64,000 bases of DNA from Mercenaria mercenaria (taxonomy: Eukaryota > Mollusca > Bivalvia > Venerida > Veneridae). The position numbers were made by a program, and so were the translations under genes. The notes under the pieces are model-generated. The model ran no database searches and had not been told where the DNA came from. It saw only the letters and a program-made list of their open reading frames with translations. Numbering within the stretch: position 1 is the stretch's first letter; every line of letters begins with the position of its first letter. The stretch is taken from assembly GCF_021730395.1 (NCBI RefSeq), contig NC_069373.1, positions 44,048,501 to 44,112,500 on the forward strand, given 5' to 3'. This document shows, piece after piece, positions 9,895 to 25,000 of the stretch.

Positions 9895-12800
9895 TTTGAA
9901 GAGCGTGACTGCAAATTACTTTATTTATTGTGAAAACCTGTGCATTAGAAATGCGTGGACTTTTTAGGCAGTACACAGGACCGTTAATATTGAAACAGGC
10001 CCCTGTAACAAGAGGTGTGAAAGACTAAGATTGGCGCTATTGAATTCAAGTGGAAGAGATAACATGCATGCTTTAAGAAGCTGCATATTGTTAACTGTTT
10101 GACATGTACTTTAAAGTTGCCTGTCATTTATAGAAGTGTGCTTTAAAATCACACAACATATTTGCAGATACAGATTTTATTCTTTTTGCTAAATTTTGAC
10201 ATTTAGATATAATAATATAAAAAATATGTTTTCTATTTTAGATATGTATGCTTTATATGTGTTTTCAGATTACCATGAATGCATGAAAAACAACATTTTA
10301 TTTCATTCCATTATTAAGATTTTTAAAGAAGTTATTACAATTTTAGTTTTTCTAACTCTCAGAATTGCGGCAAAAAATTAATAGATGTTTTCAACTGTCT
10401 TAGCTATATTGCTGGCAATTTTCATATGCATAAGTTAGAATGTCCAAGCTTCACCAGTTGTTTGCTAATATATAAGATATGAATACCACAAAGTATTATT
10501 TGTGTTCGACAAAGATTTTAGGTTAAATAGGTAATAAGGCACAGTTATCTGACCCTGGTTATCTGACTAAAGTAAGTGAATCCAAGAGAAAAGGGATAAA
10601 TTTGATTGAAAATAGATATCCTGAGCTTCTGAAATTAACCAAATTTTATAGAACTGATGTGAATGACGAGAAAGGGGTAAACATTGCTGGAAAATAGTGA
10701 TTTCTTTTGCAAATGACTGGCTGCAGGTTTGTACAAAACGTAGGCTGGACCGTTTCACTCTGATTAAATGCAATACACTATTCATTCTTGCAGATGTGAG
10801 AAGGACAGTCAGTTATAAGGGATTTTTGTGTTTCTCTCAGATAGGTTTCTAAGAGAAGGTATTTGCTTTGGCTCCAATATATTGTATCAAATCATTGCAT
10901 TGATGTATTTATATGTAACTCTATGGGAAATTAATTGTACTTTTTGGCCAATTGTACAACACTGAATCCTTAAAGATCTCCTCGGCTATATGATGCTTCA
11001 GGTCGAAAGTTGAGCCGAATTCAGCTGGAAGTTAATAATGTAATGTGTAACAAACGATAATGTTACAAATAATGTCAAGCAGACGACATTATTAAAAATC
11101 GAACATTGTTTCAAACACCGTAGCAACGTATGCCATGGACAAACACAAGCGGATTACCGTGTGCTAAGGCCGTCTGCTGCTATATTTATGGAGAGACCGG
11201 GATAACCGGACAAATGAGTAAAATTACAAGTAATACAATATCAGTTTTCTGTTGGGAGTTCAGTCGCTATGGATATCTTAAGTGCTTCCGGTGTCTGGCC
11301 CATATTGTAAACCCGGCACATGGCAGTCCCGTCCTATAAAAAATAAGAACACCTTCCCTTTCGTGATATGAACGAGAATGTAAACAAATCTGGCCTTGAT
11401 ACATATATTCTACAACAGCTTCCGTATTTTTACAAAGAGATCTATCATAAAATTGTAAACAAATGATAAGCAGATGTTATTAAAATGGCAATAATGAAAG
11501 CACTATAAGTTTGTTTACATTTGCTTAAAGTTTAAGTCATCAGTTCAACATAAAATATTTCAACGATTGGCTTTTTTTAAAGTAATATTTCAACATTTTA
11601 GAATACAACCGAAGTAACCATCATACCGAATGGAAGTTGAAATTTTTTACGAAAGGCATGGTTCCAGCGCGCATGTCCACCAAAACATATATATAGTTCC
11701 TATTATAAACACTCGCACAGGCCCTATTATAAACACTCCAACATTTTCAAAATAGATTCTTTTTATTTTATTTTTTACTTATCTGTTTATTGTTATACAG
11801 ATTCTGGTTAGGAATTCTTCTTTTTCTTTCTATATTTAAACGATGATCGACCGTGATATATATGTCCACATAAAATCTGATGAATCGCTGTACCATTTTA
11901 TCAGTTTTTACGACCCTTTTGTTCTTCAATTTCATTCAAACTTTTGCAGTTGGTCAAAATATATTTGAATTACTGAAGGCCCGTTGTTTTTGTTTTTGTT
12001 TTTATTACATGTTATGTTATATATCAGTGCTAGAGGTAAGGCCTATGTTTGTCAAGTCGTACCTTATACCCTGCTGTCCGATTGTCGTAAACATTGTCGG
12101 AAAGAACAGTCCGTATCCCAAATACTGTATCCTATCCATAATTTCGCAGACGACGAACCTTTGTTCAATTAATTCACGTAGAGGATTTTCTGATCCTCCA
12201 GTGACATTTTAGTTGAGAAAAAAGAAAAAGTATCAAAATAGTATATACACTTACTGAATGGCTTGCCAGTCAATAGTCGTAACTATTGCCCCAGATCCGA
12301 AGGACCGAAGGCGAATAGTTTTGACTAATGACAAGCAAGCAATTTAAGTGTCTATTACATGACATTAGAAACAATTTCTCATTGCTTTCCCAAATTTTTA
12401 CTTTGACCCAGCAAAATTTATTGGGGAACTATTGGCCGTCAATATAACAAACAGTTGACCGGCGATTTATATAACCTGTCCTGTAATGAAATACATGGAG
12501 GGAATAGAGCTCCTATATGTTTTGAGTTTCGTATACAGGAGGTTAAAAGCAAAAGTTTTGATAGTTAGATAGATGGCATTTTTGTTCCTGGCCGAACGCT
12601 GTTTATTCTTTCCATATCAACGTAATCTTCAGCTTCATGCGGCCTTAACTGAACATTTACTCAATGTTTGAATTATCAGACGACTTTGTGAACGCGGACA
12701 GCAGGCGCGCAACACTCCCTGGCTTATCGCCATTGTTTACCAAATATAGCGACAATATAGGGGCGTTAATTATAAACGTTTCACCGCATGATGTGTTAAT

Positions 12801-13041
12801 CTACAGAAAATGTGATATACTTTGATTCAGTTTTTGAATAGGCTAATTTGAAAATTAGCGTGTGACGTCAGCGCTGCGGTAATAGACCGATACCCGAAGT
12901 TTGTAAAACAGTGTGCGTTCTGAAAATCATCTTAAAGCATTGTAAACATTAAACGCTTTACTTTGTTCTTTTAATAGAAGGGAAACTTTAACAAGTGGTT
13001 AATTTTCAAATATTGAATAAAAACAAAACTTTATAAAAAAT
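9895..13041. other. Intergenic region upstream of the receptor gene
   Basis: Apart from the fold-back at 12248-12350 I see no gene or named element. The last few hundred bases should hold the promoter and any 5' UTR of the receptor gene. No convincing TATA box was identified. Confidence 0.4.
12248..12350. mobile_element. Decayed fold-back repeat
   Basis: The left arm CACTTACTGAATGGCTTG and the right arm (complement of CAAGCAAGCAATTTAAGTG) pair imperfectly over about 43 bp, around a centre CCCAGATCCGAAGGACCGAA. This looks like an old palindromic MITE. Confidence 0.5.
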
Positions 13042-16000
13042 ATGAAAATAATGTATGTAGCTTGTGGAATACTGTTTATAATTGATGGAGTATATTCTAT
13101 GTATATAACAGAAGACAAGGAAATTCAAAATAAGCCATGTAGCATTATTGTAAGTATTCTGTTTTTGTTAAAGAGCCTCGATCGTGTATTTTTTTTTTCA
13201 AAAGACGGACGTTTTCGGACATTTATTTCCATATAGACAGACATTATAGAAAGAATACATTTTATCCTATGGACCCACGCATTATTGAAAAAAAAAAATG
13301 TCATTTCTACGTAAAATAATTGTTGGTAAAAATAGGGTAAAACACATGTAGTATGAACATTGCATTTAAAACAGACTTAACACCATTTAAAAAAAACCGA
13401 ATAATTTCATCACAATGTTTCTGAATGACCTATCAGTACAGAACTTCATTCAAAATACGACTGAAACAAAAGTATCCATTTTACGGGTATTGTATACTTG
13501 GCTTGAACGTTTTTTTTTTAGTGTTTCTATTGTTGATTTATTGCAGCCTGCGAACACCAGTCTACCTTGTAGGGAGTTCACCATTACTGGCCGCCCACAA
13601 TGTAAGTATATATATATACTACTTGATAAGTATTAAAACCCATATGGCAAATTCCCATGTGCCATGACTGCACTAAATATGTGGGAATTGGCACAAAAGG
13701 TCTGACAAAAGCAGATGTCTTTAGAGAGGTTCACGAAGTACGATGAACTTCGTGCACTGTGCGTTGTAAAAAAAAAACTGTAATAAGACAAAAGCGTAAA
13801 ATAGTGTGATATATAAATATAATAGAAACATGCATCGCAAAAACATTTTATTCACATTTTCACTGCTCGATTGCCGCTGAATATAGGAATTTTGCGATTA
13901 GGCCATAATAGAGTACCTCCTTTTTGAAGAGTATTCAATTCCTACCGTAAACCTACTTTGACTGCAATTTTCAGGGCGGGGTGGGGGTAGGTTCAAGCCC
14001 CACTGGGACCAAAAATTTTTTATCTCATTTTCCTTTTCTTTCTAGTAAGTTTTTACTTCTTTCAAGACTTGTTATTAATTTATTGTACAAATGTGGAAAA
14101 AATTCATTTGATAAGCGGTTTCTTGCTGTTCAAAGTGAATTTACCTCTGAAACAGAAGGGGTAGAGTTAGACATCTTTTAAAAATACTGAGTTACATGCG
14201 GTAAAAGTTCTCTATTTTGCCTTCATTCTTTAGATTACATATTGTGGAAGAAATGTAGGTAGGTTTTACTTCTGCCCCAGAGTTATTTTTGAATGAAGCG
14301 AGCAAACTTCAAAACAGACCCGCAAGATTCAACCTTAATTTTTCAATGTTAGAGTCAGTAGAATTCTGTCTCATTAAATCCGTTTACTTGAGGCATCCTA
14401 GAAAAAATGATATCGACAGTTTTATTTTAAGTTTTATAATTGTTTACCAATATTTGATGTTTCTTTCATAAAAAATAATGGTAAAATGAATTCTCTGCAA
14501 ACGTTTTGGATAAAGGCCGCCGCTTTGAACTTTGTCTCTACTTGAGCTTGAGGAGATACCATGAATTACAAAAAATTTATCGAAAAACGGCACGGTAAAA
14601 GTTTTTAAAAATTTGCAACATAGTGCGAAGCACGGTCAACTGTAAGAATATACCAAGTAAATGCCATTTTTTAAATCATACTATTAGGGGCCTTATACCT
14701 GTTTTCTTTGACAGAAACGTCACGTCGGAGGTTTTGATATACGGCTTGATTTTGTCGCTTTACCAAAATGGCACACCTAATGCCATAATTTCCCAATGGA
14801 TTTAGCTCAAGGGTCATTATGAAACTAGATGTGTCATTATGGCTAGAAGTCATTCATTAGCAGTTTACATTCCCTTTATTTTTATCTTTCATTTTTCATA
14901 TTTTACACAAACTTGTTAGTATTAATAGTATTGCATCCATAATAATCAGCAGTATTCGAGAATCGTTATTAATAAATTCACCACAAAAAATACGAAAACC
15001 CCATTTTTAAACGAAGTTTAACTACCAGTATATATCTTTATTATTAGTTTAAAAAATTATATGAGTAGTTGCTATACATGATTCTGTAAAGGGAAGTGGT
15101 GGATGGCTCTCCGACCCCACTCTCCACAATGACGGGGATAATAAATGAGCAACCTTTGGTTGCTGAAATTAAAAAAAAAAAATTCACCACCCTTTCGACC
15201 ACCATAATGATGTTTTTACATGACACCCAAGTCAGAACGCGTGGACGTTCTGGTTACCCGGGCTCATTATGATTATGGCGCGTGAGGCACACTGCCCCAT
15301 TATGAATCCGTCGACGGTGGCCTAAGCTGTAGGTATAACGCATGTTTTTTTTTTTCGTGTTATAACATCTGCAGAATCCCGAAGGAATGGTTGGACCCCA
15401 AGCCCGGTAGGGCGAGAGTACCAACGTTTCCCGAGGAATTCTAAAGATGTTAAAGCACAAAATGAACATGCGTTAACGCTATTCTGGTATAAAACGCGTA
15501 AAAAGGTAATAAACGAATAAATTATCCCTCAGCATCATTAAATTATCATGCGCGGGAACGTCTGCGTTGTTTTTTCTTTTTTTTCTTTTTTCACATTGAC
15601 GTCATTCTCTTTTGAATTATCCGTTTTGGGACCGTAAAGCGTTTACGCTTTGCCATGAAACGTGCATATATAAAAAGGTGTTTTAACAGCACGTTAGCGC
15701 GAGAATCTCGTTGTTAACACACTTTTTCTGTCCTGTTAAAACACCCTTCTAAAAGTGACAAGAACATCAGTTTTATGCTAGAATAGACAAAGTTACTTTG
15801 ACCAACGTCTTCTCAAACTCCAAGGCAGTGCTAGTTACAATTATTACGTCATAACGTCAAACGGCATAGCGGTGCGCTGGAAAAAAATCCAACGGAAAAC
15901 AGACAAATATTTAATGGATGTCGTCAATGATGTACTTTGAAATCCTTGGTAAAGTGTTAGAATCGAAATAATACATCTCATTTAGTGATTTGGTCTTGAA

Positions 16001-19000
16001 TAAAATGATTGTTTGTCGTTCAATGATGTAAATAGTAACCCTCAATAGATGATCATATTAGACTCAAATAGTAAATCTCAGTGATTTTTTTTTTAATAAA
16101 ATCATTGTCGTTCAGACGCGTCTTAATATATCACGAGGACGAAATTCCTATGTATCTGAAGTTCAATGATTTTATTCATTGTTTGGAATATATATTATCT
16201 AAAACGACAATACCCGCCAAAATATGTAGTACAGTATGAATTCAAATATTTACCAGTGAAGGAAGAATTACATTAGCAACCAGATCAAACATGGAAATTA
16301 TCCTAAGGTATTTTTGTAAGATATTAAAATCTCTGGTAGTTTCATTAAAGATGAAATATTGTCAAACGTCGTATTTTTTCATGGCTTAAGTATGATAAAA
16401 AAAAACATATAATTGTTGAATACACTAAGACAGTAATGGGTTACAGTAATCAAGAGTATGATAGTGACAGTAATCAAGAGTATGATAGTGACAGTAATCA
16501 AGAGTATGATAGTGCTTTAATTCGCGACGTAAGTTAGAAAGATTGAACGTCACGTTGTGAGAATGATAGTAAACGTTACTGATAATGTTAAAACGGAAAC
16601 AGAATTGATGATTTAAAGACGTGACTGCTGATCATCAGGGTAAAAACGTGATTGATCTGGTAAAAACTTATAAACATGATTGATAATGTAAACACATGAC
16701 TGAGACGGAAAAAATAAAGGATATCCAAAAAAAAGTGTGTTATTTTTGTAATGCAAGGTAATGCAAAAATATATCATTTTCAATACTGTTTTATAGCTTA
16801 TACATTTTACATCTCTTAACATACTGATTAATCACAGAAAATGTAATTCAGTGCATGATCGGATGACTACAAGCGGGGGTGTATGTTGCAAAGTTTGGGT
16901 AACAATTTGTATACATGTATATTTGTTGTTGTACAATTTATCTATCCGGTATCGCGGTCATGATTCCCATCCCTTCCCATCTTTACAAACATCGTGACAT
17001 CTTCGGCTGTGCTTGTACTCGTTTTTGTTAGCTTGTACTCGATTACATATATCTTATTTCGTTATTTCGGCGTGTCCCGGTCATTATATTAGCCGGCATC
17101 GGCGTGTTAGTGGCACTGCAAGACAGATTATATAGATAATAGATTCATTTTGCCTCGCTTGCAATGAAAATCTTGCACTGAGTAACTATCGTCTCTATAT
17201 AATTATTACCTTAGTTAGTTAGATAGTTAGTACCGTAACAAAAAAATCACCGGGACTTGAATCTACAACAAAAACCACCTGGTATCATCACTCCGTTCGT
17301 TGTTACTGGACTGCTAGATATTTCCAATCATTCCCAAGTTGTACGTTGTCGATTTGATCCCCTGGACCACCGTTTCGCATCCTATATTCGTCAGTTTCCA
17401 TTCGTTTCTTGTCAGTAATTGCTGGCAGTGTTCGGAACACCTCGGGTTGACCGTTGAATGTAAGGTAATAGGCCGGCCGCAAATCAAATTCACCGGACAT
17501 CAGTGGACACGAACTGAACAGGCGCAATACAAGGAACGCACTACTTTCGAACCGTTAAGCTACCTTACGTCCAGAGGGCGCCTTTGTCCGGTGTAGTCCG
17601 TTCCAACTTATGTGCATGCTCAAATTTCCGCCGGATGGAACGGACCTCGCCTGAGAAGGAGCGTATTTGGCGAATGAGAAATGGACAAGAAACGAATGTG
17701 GACGGAGAAAAACGGATTGAAAATCTTGAAAATTGCTCTCCGTCGGATGTCCGTTTATGCTGTCCGTTAAAGTGTGACCGCCTGTTCCAGAGTTGTTTCC
17801 GGTTTAAGATTTTGGTTGTCTTAGCTGAGAGAAGAACAGCCCAGATCTCGAATTACAGCACCAATGAACTACATGACTTAATCTCAATTTCTTCGGATAT
17901 GTAACTTATTGACGTATTAGTAGAACGAAATTGACGCTTAGAAGGGTTTAAATAGCGATTTTGCTGATAGCGGGTCTATTTATCTAAGCTCCGTAAATAA
18001 ACATTAAGATAATCTTTAAGACTATATCGATATTTGGCACCCTGGGCTTAAAGATTTCTTAATTTACGCAGACGTCATATTACAAGTGTATGTGGCAAAT
18101 ACGTCATGAGATTGAAGAGTTTATTTCTATATTTGATTGTACCGTGTTACATGGATGAGGAGCACACACTCAAGTCTAAAACAAAATTTATGTTCTGTTC
18201 TGTTTCAAAAGCACTAACGCTTGTTCAAATCTGGTTCTGAGTGACCTGATCGCTATTCACAAAAGCTTGATCTGTACATGTTAAAAATTAGAATAAATTT
18301 TAAATTACAGGACATTAAACAAATAAACAAAAAAAAAACATCTGCAGTCGGCTTTATTGAAACATTTCATTCGTCTCCACAGGGTACGCTCTAGAGAGGT
18401 TGAATTGTATCATAAACAATAGGAGCATCCCAACCACACCCAGCACATCCAGATTAAAAAAAAAAGTAACTTCTATACCGTAAAGTATCGACGGAATTGA
18501 AACGTACGCACACACAATGAAATAAGGAAATAAAACATATGACTTCGGGGTAAATTTAAAAAAGATGAAGTCGCATTTCACGTATAATGTATATCAGGAT
18601 ATGTGTTTGTTTCATTGTTTGCCGGATTGCAATATCCACCACCGAGTGAACACCATATGCTATAATTTTCACGAGTGAAAAGTTAGATATGGGTTTCACG
18701 AGTGAATTTAACATTTTTGTCTCGCATGTAGGCCTAAAACACACAATTTTCAATGTTTTTTTTTTTTTTTTTTTTTTTTTTAATTCTATTCTATTTTTGA
18801 CATTTTTCAGTGTCACTGTGAAATTCACCACACATATTTCATTGTTATATTTCAATCTACTGAAAAAATGTAATAAATAAGTATATTTGGTATGATGAAA
18901 TTGCAGATTGTACAGAAAACACATTACAGAAGTTATTCCCGGACTTGTACAATCGGGTGGACCCAGACGGGGCAAACTGGCCGGGAAAAATTCAAAACGT

Positions 19001-22000
19001 TGAGTACAAGGAATCAAGCACGGAATGGACAGTAACTCAAGACGGTACTATTTTTCATTATCACTAATAGCTTACTTTAGTACTTAAGAAAGCCAAATTT
19101 TACTTTTATTTCGCATGATCATACGTTAGTATGTTCAAATTTGAAACAAATCAAATATACGAGCAGTCTGGCCATGCAAATCTGTTAGCCATTTTGGAAT
19201 TGTATTTCAACGGAATATATACAAGGCGGTCAGTTGTACTCCGATACTGACAAGTTCCAAGCGTGAATATGTAGTGGAAACCGAGTGATGCATGGCGTAA
19301 TGATCTAAAACAACAACAACAACAACAACAACAAAAAAGCCTAGACATTCAGCTGGAACGACTGACTTGACTGAATGTATTTTGGCTAAACGGGTGGCCA
19401 GAAAACTGACATGACTTCGTCTACAAGAAATTGTTGAAGTTTTTACATTTATATTCTACGTAGTGTTGGCCGTTGACGGCGTAGAAATAGTCCGGCTTCA
19501 AGCAGTATTCCGGCTCTGGACCTAGTCTGAGGCTTACCTGCCCCTATATCTCGTTCGTAATGTAAGGCTTTAGTACGTTGCTGGACCCAGCAGTCCGCTG
19601 AGTGTTCATTATTGCAGTTATATGAATGGAAATTATCATGTATATTCATATTTATATTGCAGGAAACATCAATTATTTAAAAGGCTTTCAGATTATTCAA
19701 AATGGCAAAGATTTTGAAACATTTGGGCTTAAACTGTGCAGCGTGATAGATCTTTCCAAGATGACAAAATCAGACCTTAATCATCTAATGAGGGTAATTA
19801 TAATTTATTTCTGATTTAAGTAACATTTCAGACCTGTCATCACTGTTTTTTTTTTCTTTTCTGACGTTACAGAAACAAAAGGTCTTTAATGCATTCAATT
19901 TCCTGTTGAGCTAAAGTGACAATTAAGTTACAGTAATAAGTTGTATCTGTTACAACCCATTTTTGGTCAGCTTCAGAAATATCTTTGGACGAATAATGTT
20001 GGATCTGTCACATATGACATTATCAGATTTCATATTATGTGCTACTGGATACAAAAAAAAAAACAGACTTGTAGTAATTATGTCGTAAGTAGCAGTTAAA
20101 CCGATTATTATACCCAGTTGTTAAAAGGGTATCCAAATGTTCTTAAAATTACGTGAACACGATAAATATATAAGTACCCTGTACGTAGGAATTTAGAGAA
20201 ATTCGCGAATCTGAAATATTAAGTGTTCTCAACCATGACTGTTTTTCATGATTTCTTACGACTTTTTCTTCGTAAGACGTCGATATATTCATCCGTATAT
20301 AATTTTGAGTACCAAGTAGATAAATCGGTTATTTCAAACAACAACAAAAAATGATGACAGCTCCATATTTGCGTAATTTAGAAAGAAATTTGTTGCTACT
20401 AGATACCGAGTATCTGTAAATAAAGATATCATAAAACTGACTCAGTGATTTCGGGACAGTATTTATTTGCCATCAGTCTGGCATTAATCGGGAGGCCGTA
20501 CAAGTACTCGTTAGTGTCGGGAACATGGCCAAATTCCGCCCAGTTCAAGTTTCGAACCCGTGATCTCCGGCTCAGGAGTACGACGCTCAACGGAAACACC
20601 TTTAGCCGATAATGCCCGGACTTATATAACATTTTGATAAATATAAATGCGAAATTCTGACTGAAAATTAGCAGTAGAGCTTACATACCTTACACGAAAG
20701 TCCTCTGTCTAGTGCATATTTCTCATGAAATTAGAAATGGACATTACTAAAACGGTTTAAATTTACGAACAAGAAAACGAGCAATATTTATTTCTCGATT
20801 ACAAGCCGTTCGTAGTGGTAAAGGATTTCTAATAATATATCTTTTTTTTCAGACAAAATTTCGTATAGAGAACCAAGATGCGGGAAGCTATGACGTTCAG
20901 ATAAAACCTCTACCGTTTCCTCCAGAAGGCATACAGTCTACTGGTGTTACAGTTTCTCTGGAAGCAAATAAAACTTTAAATGGTAAGCCCATGCATACAT
21001 GAACTAGTATTCCAGTCTTTAAACAGAATATATTCTTTTAAATGCAGATTATTTTACCGCTAAAATGCAATTCAATTACAACTGAACTGAAAGTTCAAGA
21101 GCAATATATTGAACTTTCAATTTTTCCAATAATCGGTATTATCGTTGTTTTTTTTGACACATTAAATAAAGAAGCCGTGTATAAAAAGTCAACGGCAAAA
21201 CCAAATGTGTTCAAAATTACAAAAGATTATTTTATGTCAAACAGTAGTGATGGGCAAATCGGTTAGATTTGCCAACCGATTAATCGGCATAATCGGACAA
21301 TCCAACCGATTCGCTTAATCGGATATAATCGGATAATCGGGTTTTTTTTAGTTGCATATTTGTAAGTTCACCTCACAAGGTATGTTTTATGTCATTACTT
21401 AAGAAATGAACCTCACAGACATCAAATATCCTATTTCTATTGTACCCCTTCATAAATACGAGTAAGTTAACAGTATAAAGTAAAATATTTGTGAGGATAG
21501 TAAACTTCAAATCAGGAACTCGTCTTAATTTCACCAGGGACTTATCCAGTGATATTGTGTTGTAAAATTATTTGGAGCAAAAAAGGTATTAACGATTTAT
21601 TAATTCTTAGTTAACGACTGGAATGATTTCAATCCGACAAAATAAAAAAAAATGAAAATACTTCTGCTAACATGCTTGCGCAAGTCTTACGGCATCCTAT
21701 GCATACTGCCATACTAATGTCAAGAGCTTAGGTTGGTGGTTTTCTCGGCTTAATTTTGAAAAAGCCATATATCTTCCCAAATCTGGGTGATCAAGAGATG
21801 ACATAAAGTTCTTTCGACACTTTGGAGGAAGCCATTTTTACTTAGGGCGCTTTTGTTTGCAAAAATCCGGTTTGGGTTTTAGGTTTTGGTTTGGATAAAA
21901 AATAATGATAAACTTAAACTGGTTTCGGTTAAAATGAGTTCTTGAACAAACAGGCGGTTTGTATGAACAAAATGACGAATCTAGAAAAATAGTGATTAAA

Positions 22001-25000
22001 TTTATTTTATGGACTAAGCACATTGATAAAATTACAAAAAAGGCAAATTCAGCCTTGGCTCTACTCCGTAGAAATTTTCGCCACTGTCCATCAGAATGCA
22101 GAAAAGTGCCTACTTAGCTTTAATACGATCAACTCTCGAATATAGTGCATTCGTTTGGGACCCTTATGCACCTGTCAACTTTTTGCCCGCCCAGGGGGGC
22201 GGCGGGCTGACCCAGGGGAATTTGACATTTCAAAAAAATTGTTGTCTAAATCCCCACCCTAGAGACAACCTTTTTTGTCTAAATCCCACCCTAGAGCCTT
22301 CTTGGTACATCAAATGTTTGTCCAATTCCCGCCTGTCGGGAATGGCCTTCTGTCTAAAGTCCCGTGTATGCCCGCCGCTCCCCCGGGCGGGCAAAATATT
22401 GACAGGTGCATTACTTAGAAGGCGATATTAATAAGTTAGAACGTATCCAGCGTCAGGCAGCGAGATTTATTACCGGCGACTACAGGTCTAGAGAAAAAGG
22501 ATCGGTCACAAACATGTTGGAATCTTTCAAACTAACTCCACTTCAGGATCGTAGAAGAACCAGTCGACTTGTGTTTCTCTACAAAGTGGCCGGGGGTCTG
22601 GTGCCAGCTATACACCCTTCGGATTACCTACAAACTGTAACTCGTAAAAGACAAATCAGAGCAAAATCATATAGTGATTTCAAAGTGTCAAACATTGTTG
22701 AAAACCAAGTAATAAACAATACCAGAGGTTTTAGTGTTAAGCATTGTAAATCTGAGCAATTGAAAAACTCATTTTTTGTGAAAACTACAATTGAATGGAA
22801 CCACCTGGACGATAGGGTGGTCCGCGCAGACAACAGAGGGCTTCAAGTCTGCCCTTCTTCACGATTAAGCGCCTCCCTCCAGTGTGCGAAGCTGTAACAG
22901 GCCCTACACTGTAAAACATACAGATACAGATTTATTCTAAATGGAGATAAATGACAGATTTTGTATCTAAGAGCCAAACATATTAAATAACATGTACTAC
23001 TATTACTACTCCTCACGTGCCGCCACAATTTAACATAGCAAGGCTAATTATGGCATAGACAGTTGAGTCACTTCCTTTTGCACTCGAGAACATTAGACCA
23101 ATTGAGTGAATACAAATGATAGTTTTTGTTAAGTTTAATGTCAGACTGACAGAATTATAGATCATATATCAACTTTCAGTGCATTATTTAAGGCATGGCC
23201 GGGCAGCTAGGTAAAGCCACTGTCCGTTAAGTCAGCTGGATTACTTAAAAATTCACACATGAAAGAATTCTACACCCTGAGCAAGGTTCCGAGCACACTG
23301 CAGTGAAGGACAAATAAATTAATATCAACTACCCTAACCATCCGGCCACAAAGACTAAGACTGAGATGTAATCATATAACTGTATCCACTATCCAGCAGA
23401 CTTTTTTTTTATTTCAATTTGATGAAAATTAGAGATTAAGTGTTTTGTAACAGGGATAACTCCTAAATTGAAATCATTGCTGTTTCCTTGTTTTAGACAC
23501 ACTCAGCAAAGTTTGACAGTTGTGATGTAGTTAATGTGCAAAAATAGATGACGTTATACTACTCAAGGTTCAAGCAAAGCACATATACTCTGACTCTGGT
23601 GCTGGACTGATTTAAGTAAGCAGTTGTATTTTAGGCCAGCGAGTGTATCTTACCTCACAAAAACATGTTTAAATAAATATTAATTAAGATTTTTCAAAAA
23701 TGGTTGACATATTCAACCTCTGACATTTTTTTCTGATGACGCATTGTATATTCAAAATCCGGATGGCATCCAATGACACCCCTGACTTGATCAGATAATA
23801 CTTAATACTTTGAACTTTTATGTCACTGTATTAGGTGGGGGAGAAACCATGGATATACATTACTAAACATAATTGATACTTATGTATATAGTTATATGTA
23901 TTTCGGTGAATTGAAATTTCTCTACACTAAACGCAGCCACAGGAAAACACTACAGCAATTTCAAGGCAGAGACTGACGCACTCATGAAGGCCGTCTCAAT
24001 GATTGAAAACTCGGCAGAAGAAAGTTCCTCAGTCGTCTTTCTTACAGATGCACTGTCTGTCATGGAAGCTCTTATCAACAATAAAGCTCCGCAGCTAGCC
24101 AGGAGAATGCAGCACCTGAGTATAACCTGCAAAGTAGCACTTCAGTGGATTCCATCCCATTGTGGACTTGCAGGCAATGAAGAGGCAGACAAACTGGCTA
24201 AGTTAGGAGCTCAGTCAGAACAACCAACAGAACATGTGAGTCACAAGGGGAAAGTCACCATCACTAATGAGACAATGCATTATCAGTTGAAACAAACTTG
24301 TGCAAACTTGTTTTCGAAGTTAGCATTGTAATAAATTGTACAACATTTGACAACAAGGATCAGCTCTTTTTACAGACTTAATAGTCATTTTTATTTTTGT
24401 TGTTGATAACTGCTTTGTCTATATTGAAATGGTTATTTCATGAGGACATGATTTTATAGAATTCACCTTTTGAAGATAAAAACGATGGTATTTATGGCTT
24501 GTTAGAAATTAATTACACAACTATGAAATCCATGAAAATTAGTCCTCCACAAGTATGTATGACTTTGCAGTGTTTTACGGCCATTTTTTTTGCTTTTGTT
24601 AACAGGTCCTAGAGCTGTCAGTCAAGTTATTTTCAATTAATATCTTGTCAGGGATAAAAAACAAGAGGGCCAAGTGGCCCTGGTCGCTCACCTGACAAGC
24701 CAATGATGCACTATGGTTGTAGGAGAACAAGTTAATGACTGAAAATGTTATTTGAACAATTTTGGTAGAGGACCACCCAAGGATCATTCCTGTAAAGTTT
24801 CCTTAAATTTGGCTCAGCAGTTTCACAGGAGATAATGGTGCAATATAGGCTCGGCCAACCCGGTTGGGCTCACACCCTCAACATCTCGACCAAAGCAATC
24901 CTTGATGAAAATCATAATACGTTTTTTTCTTCTCCAGGTTCAAATATCATGTCTTCTATTTTTTATGAATTTTTGAAATCAAGAGTTTTTCCTATATAAG

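Noticed and set aside
17303-17904. Overlapping open frames in a GC-richer intron stretch
   Set aside because: No domain, no splice support, and the frames on both strands are equally open, as expected from composition.
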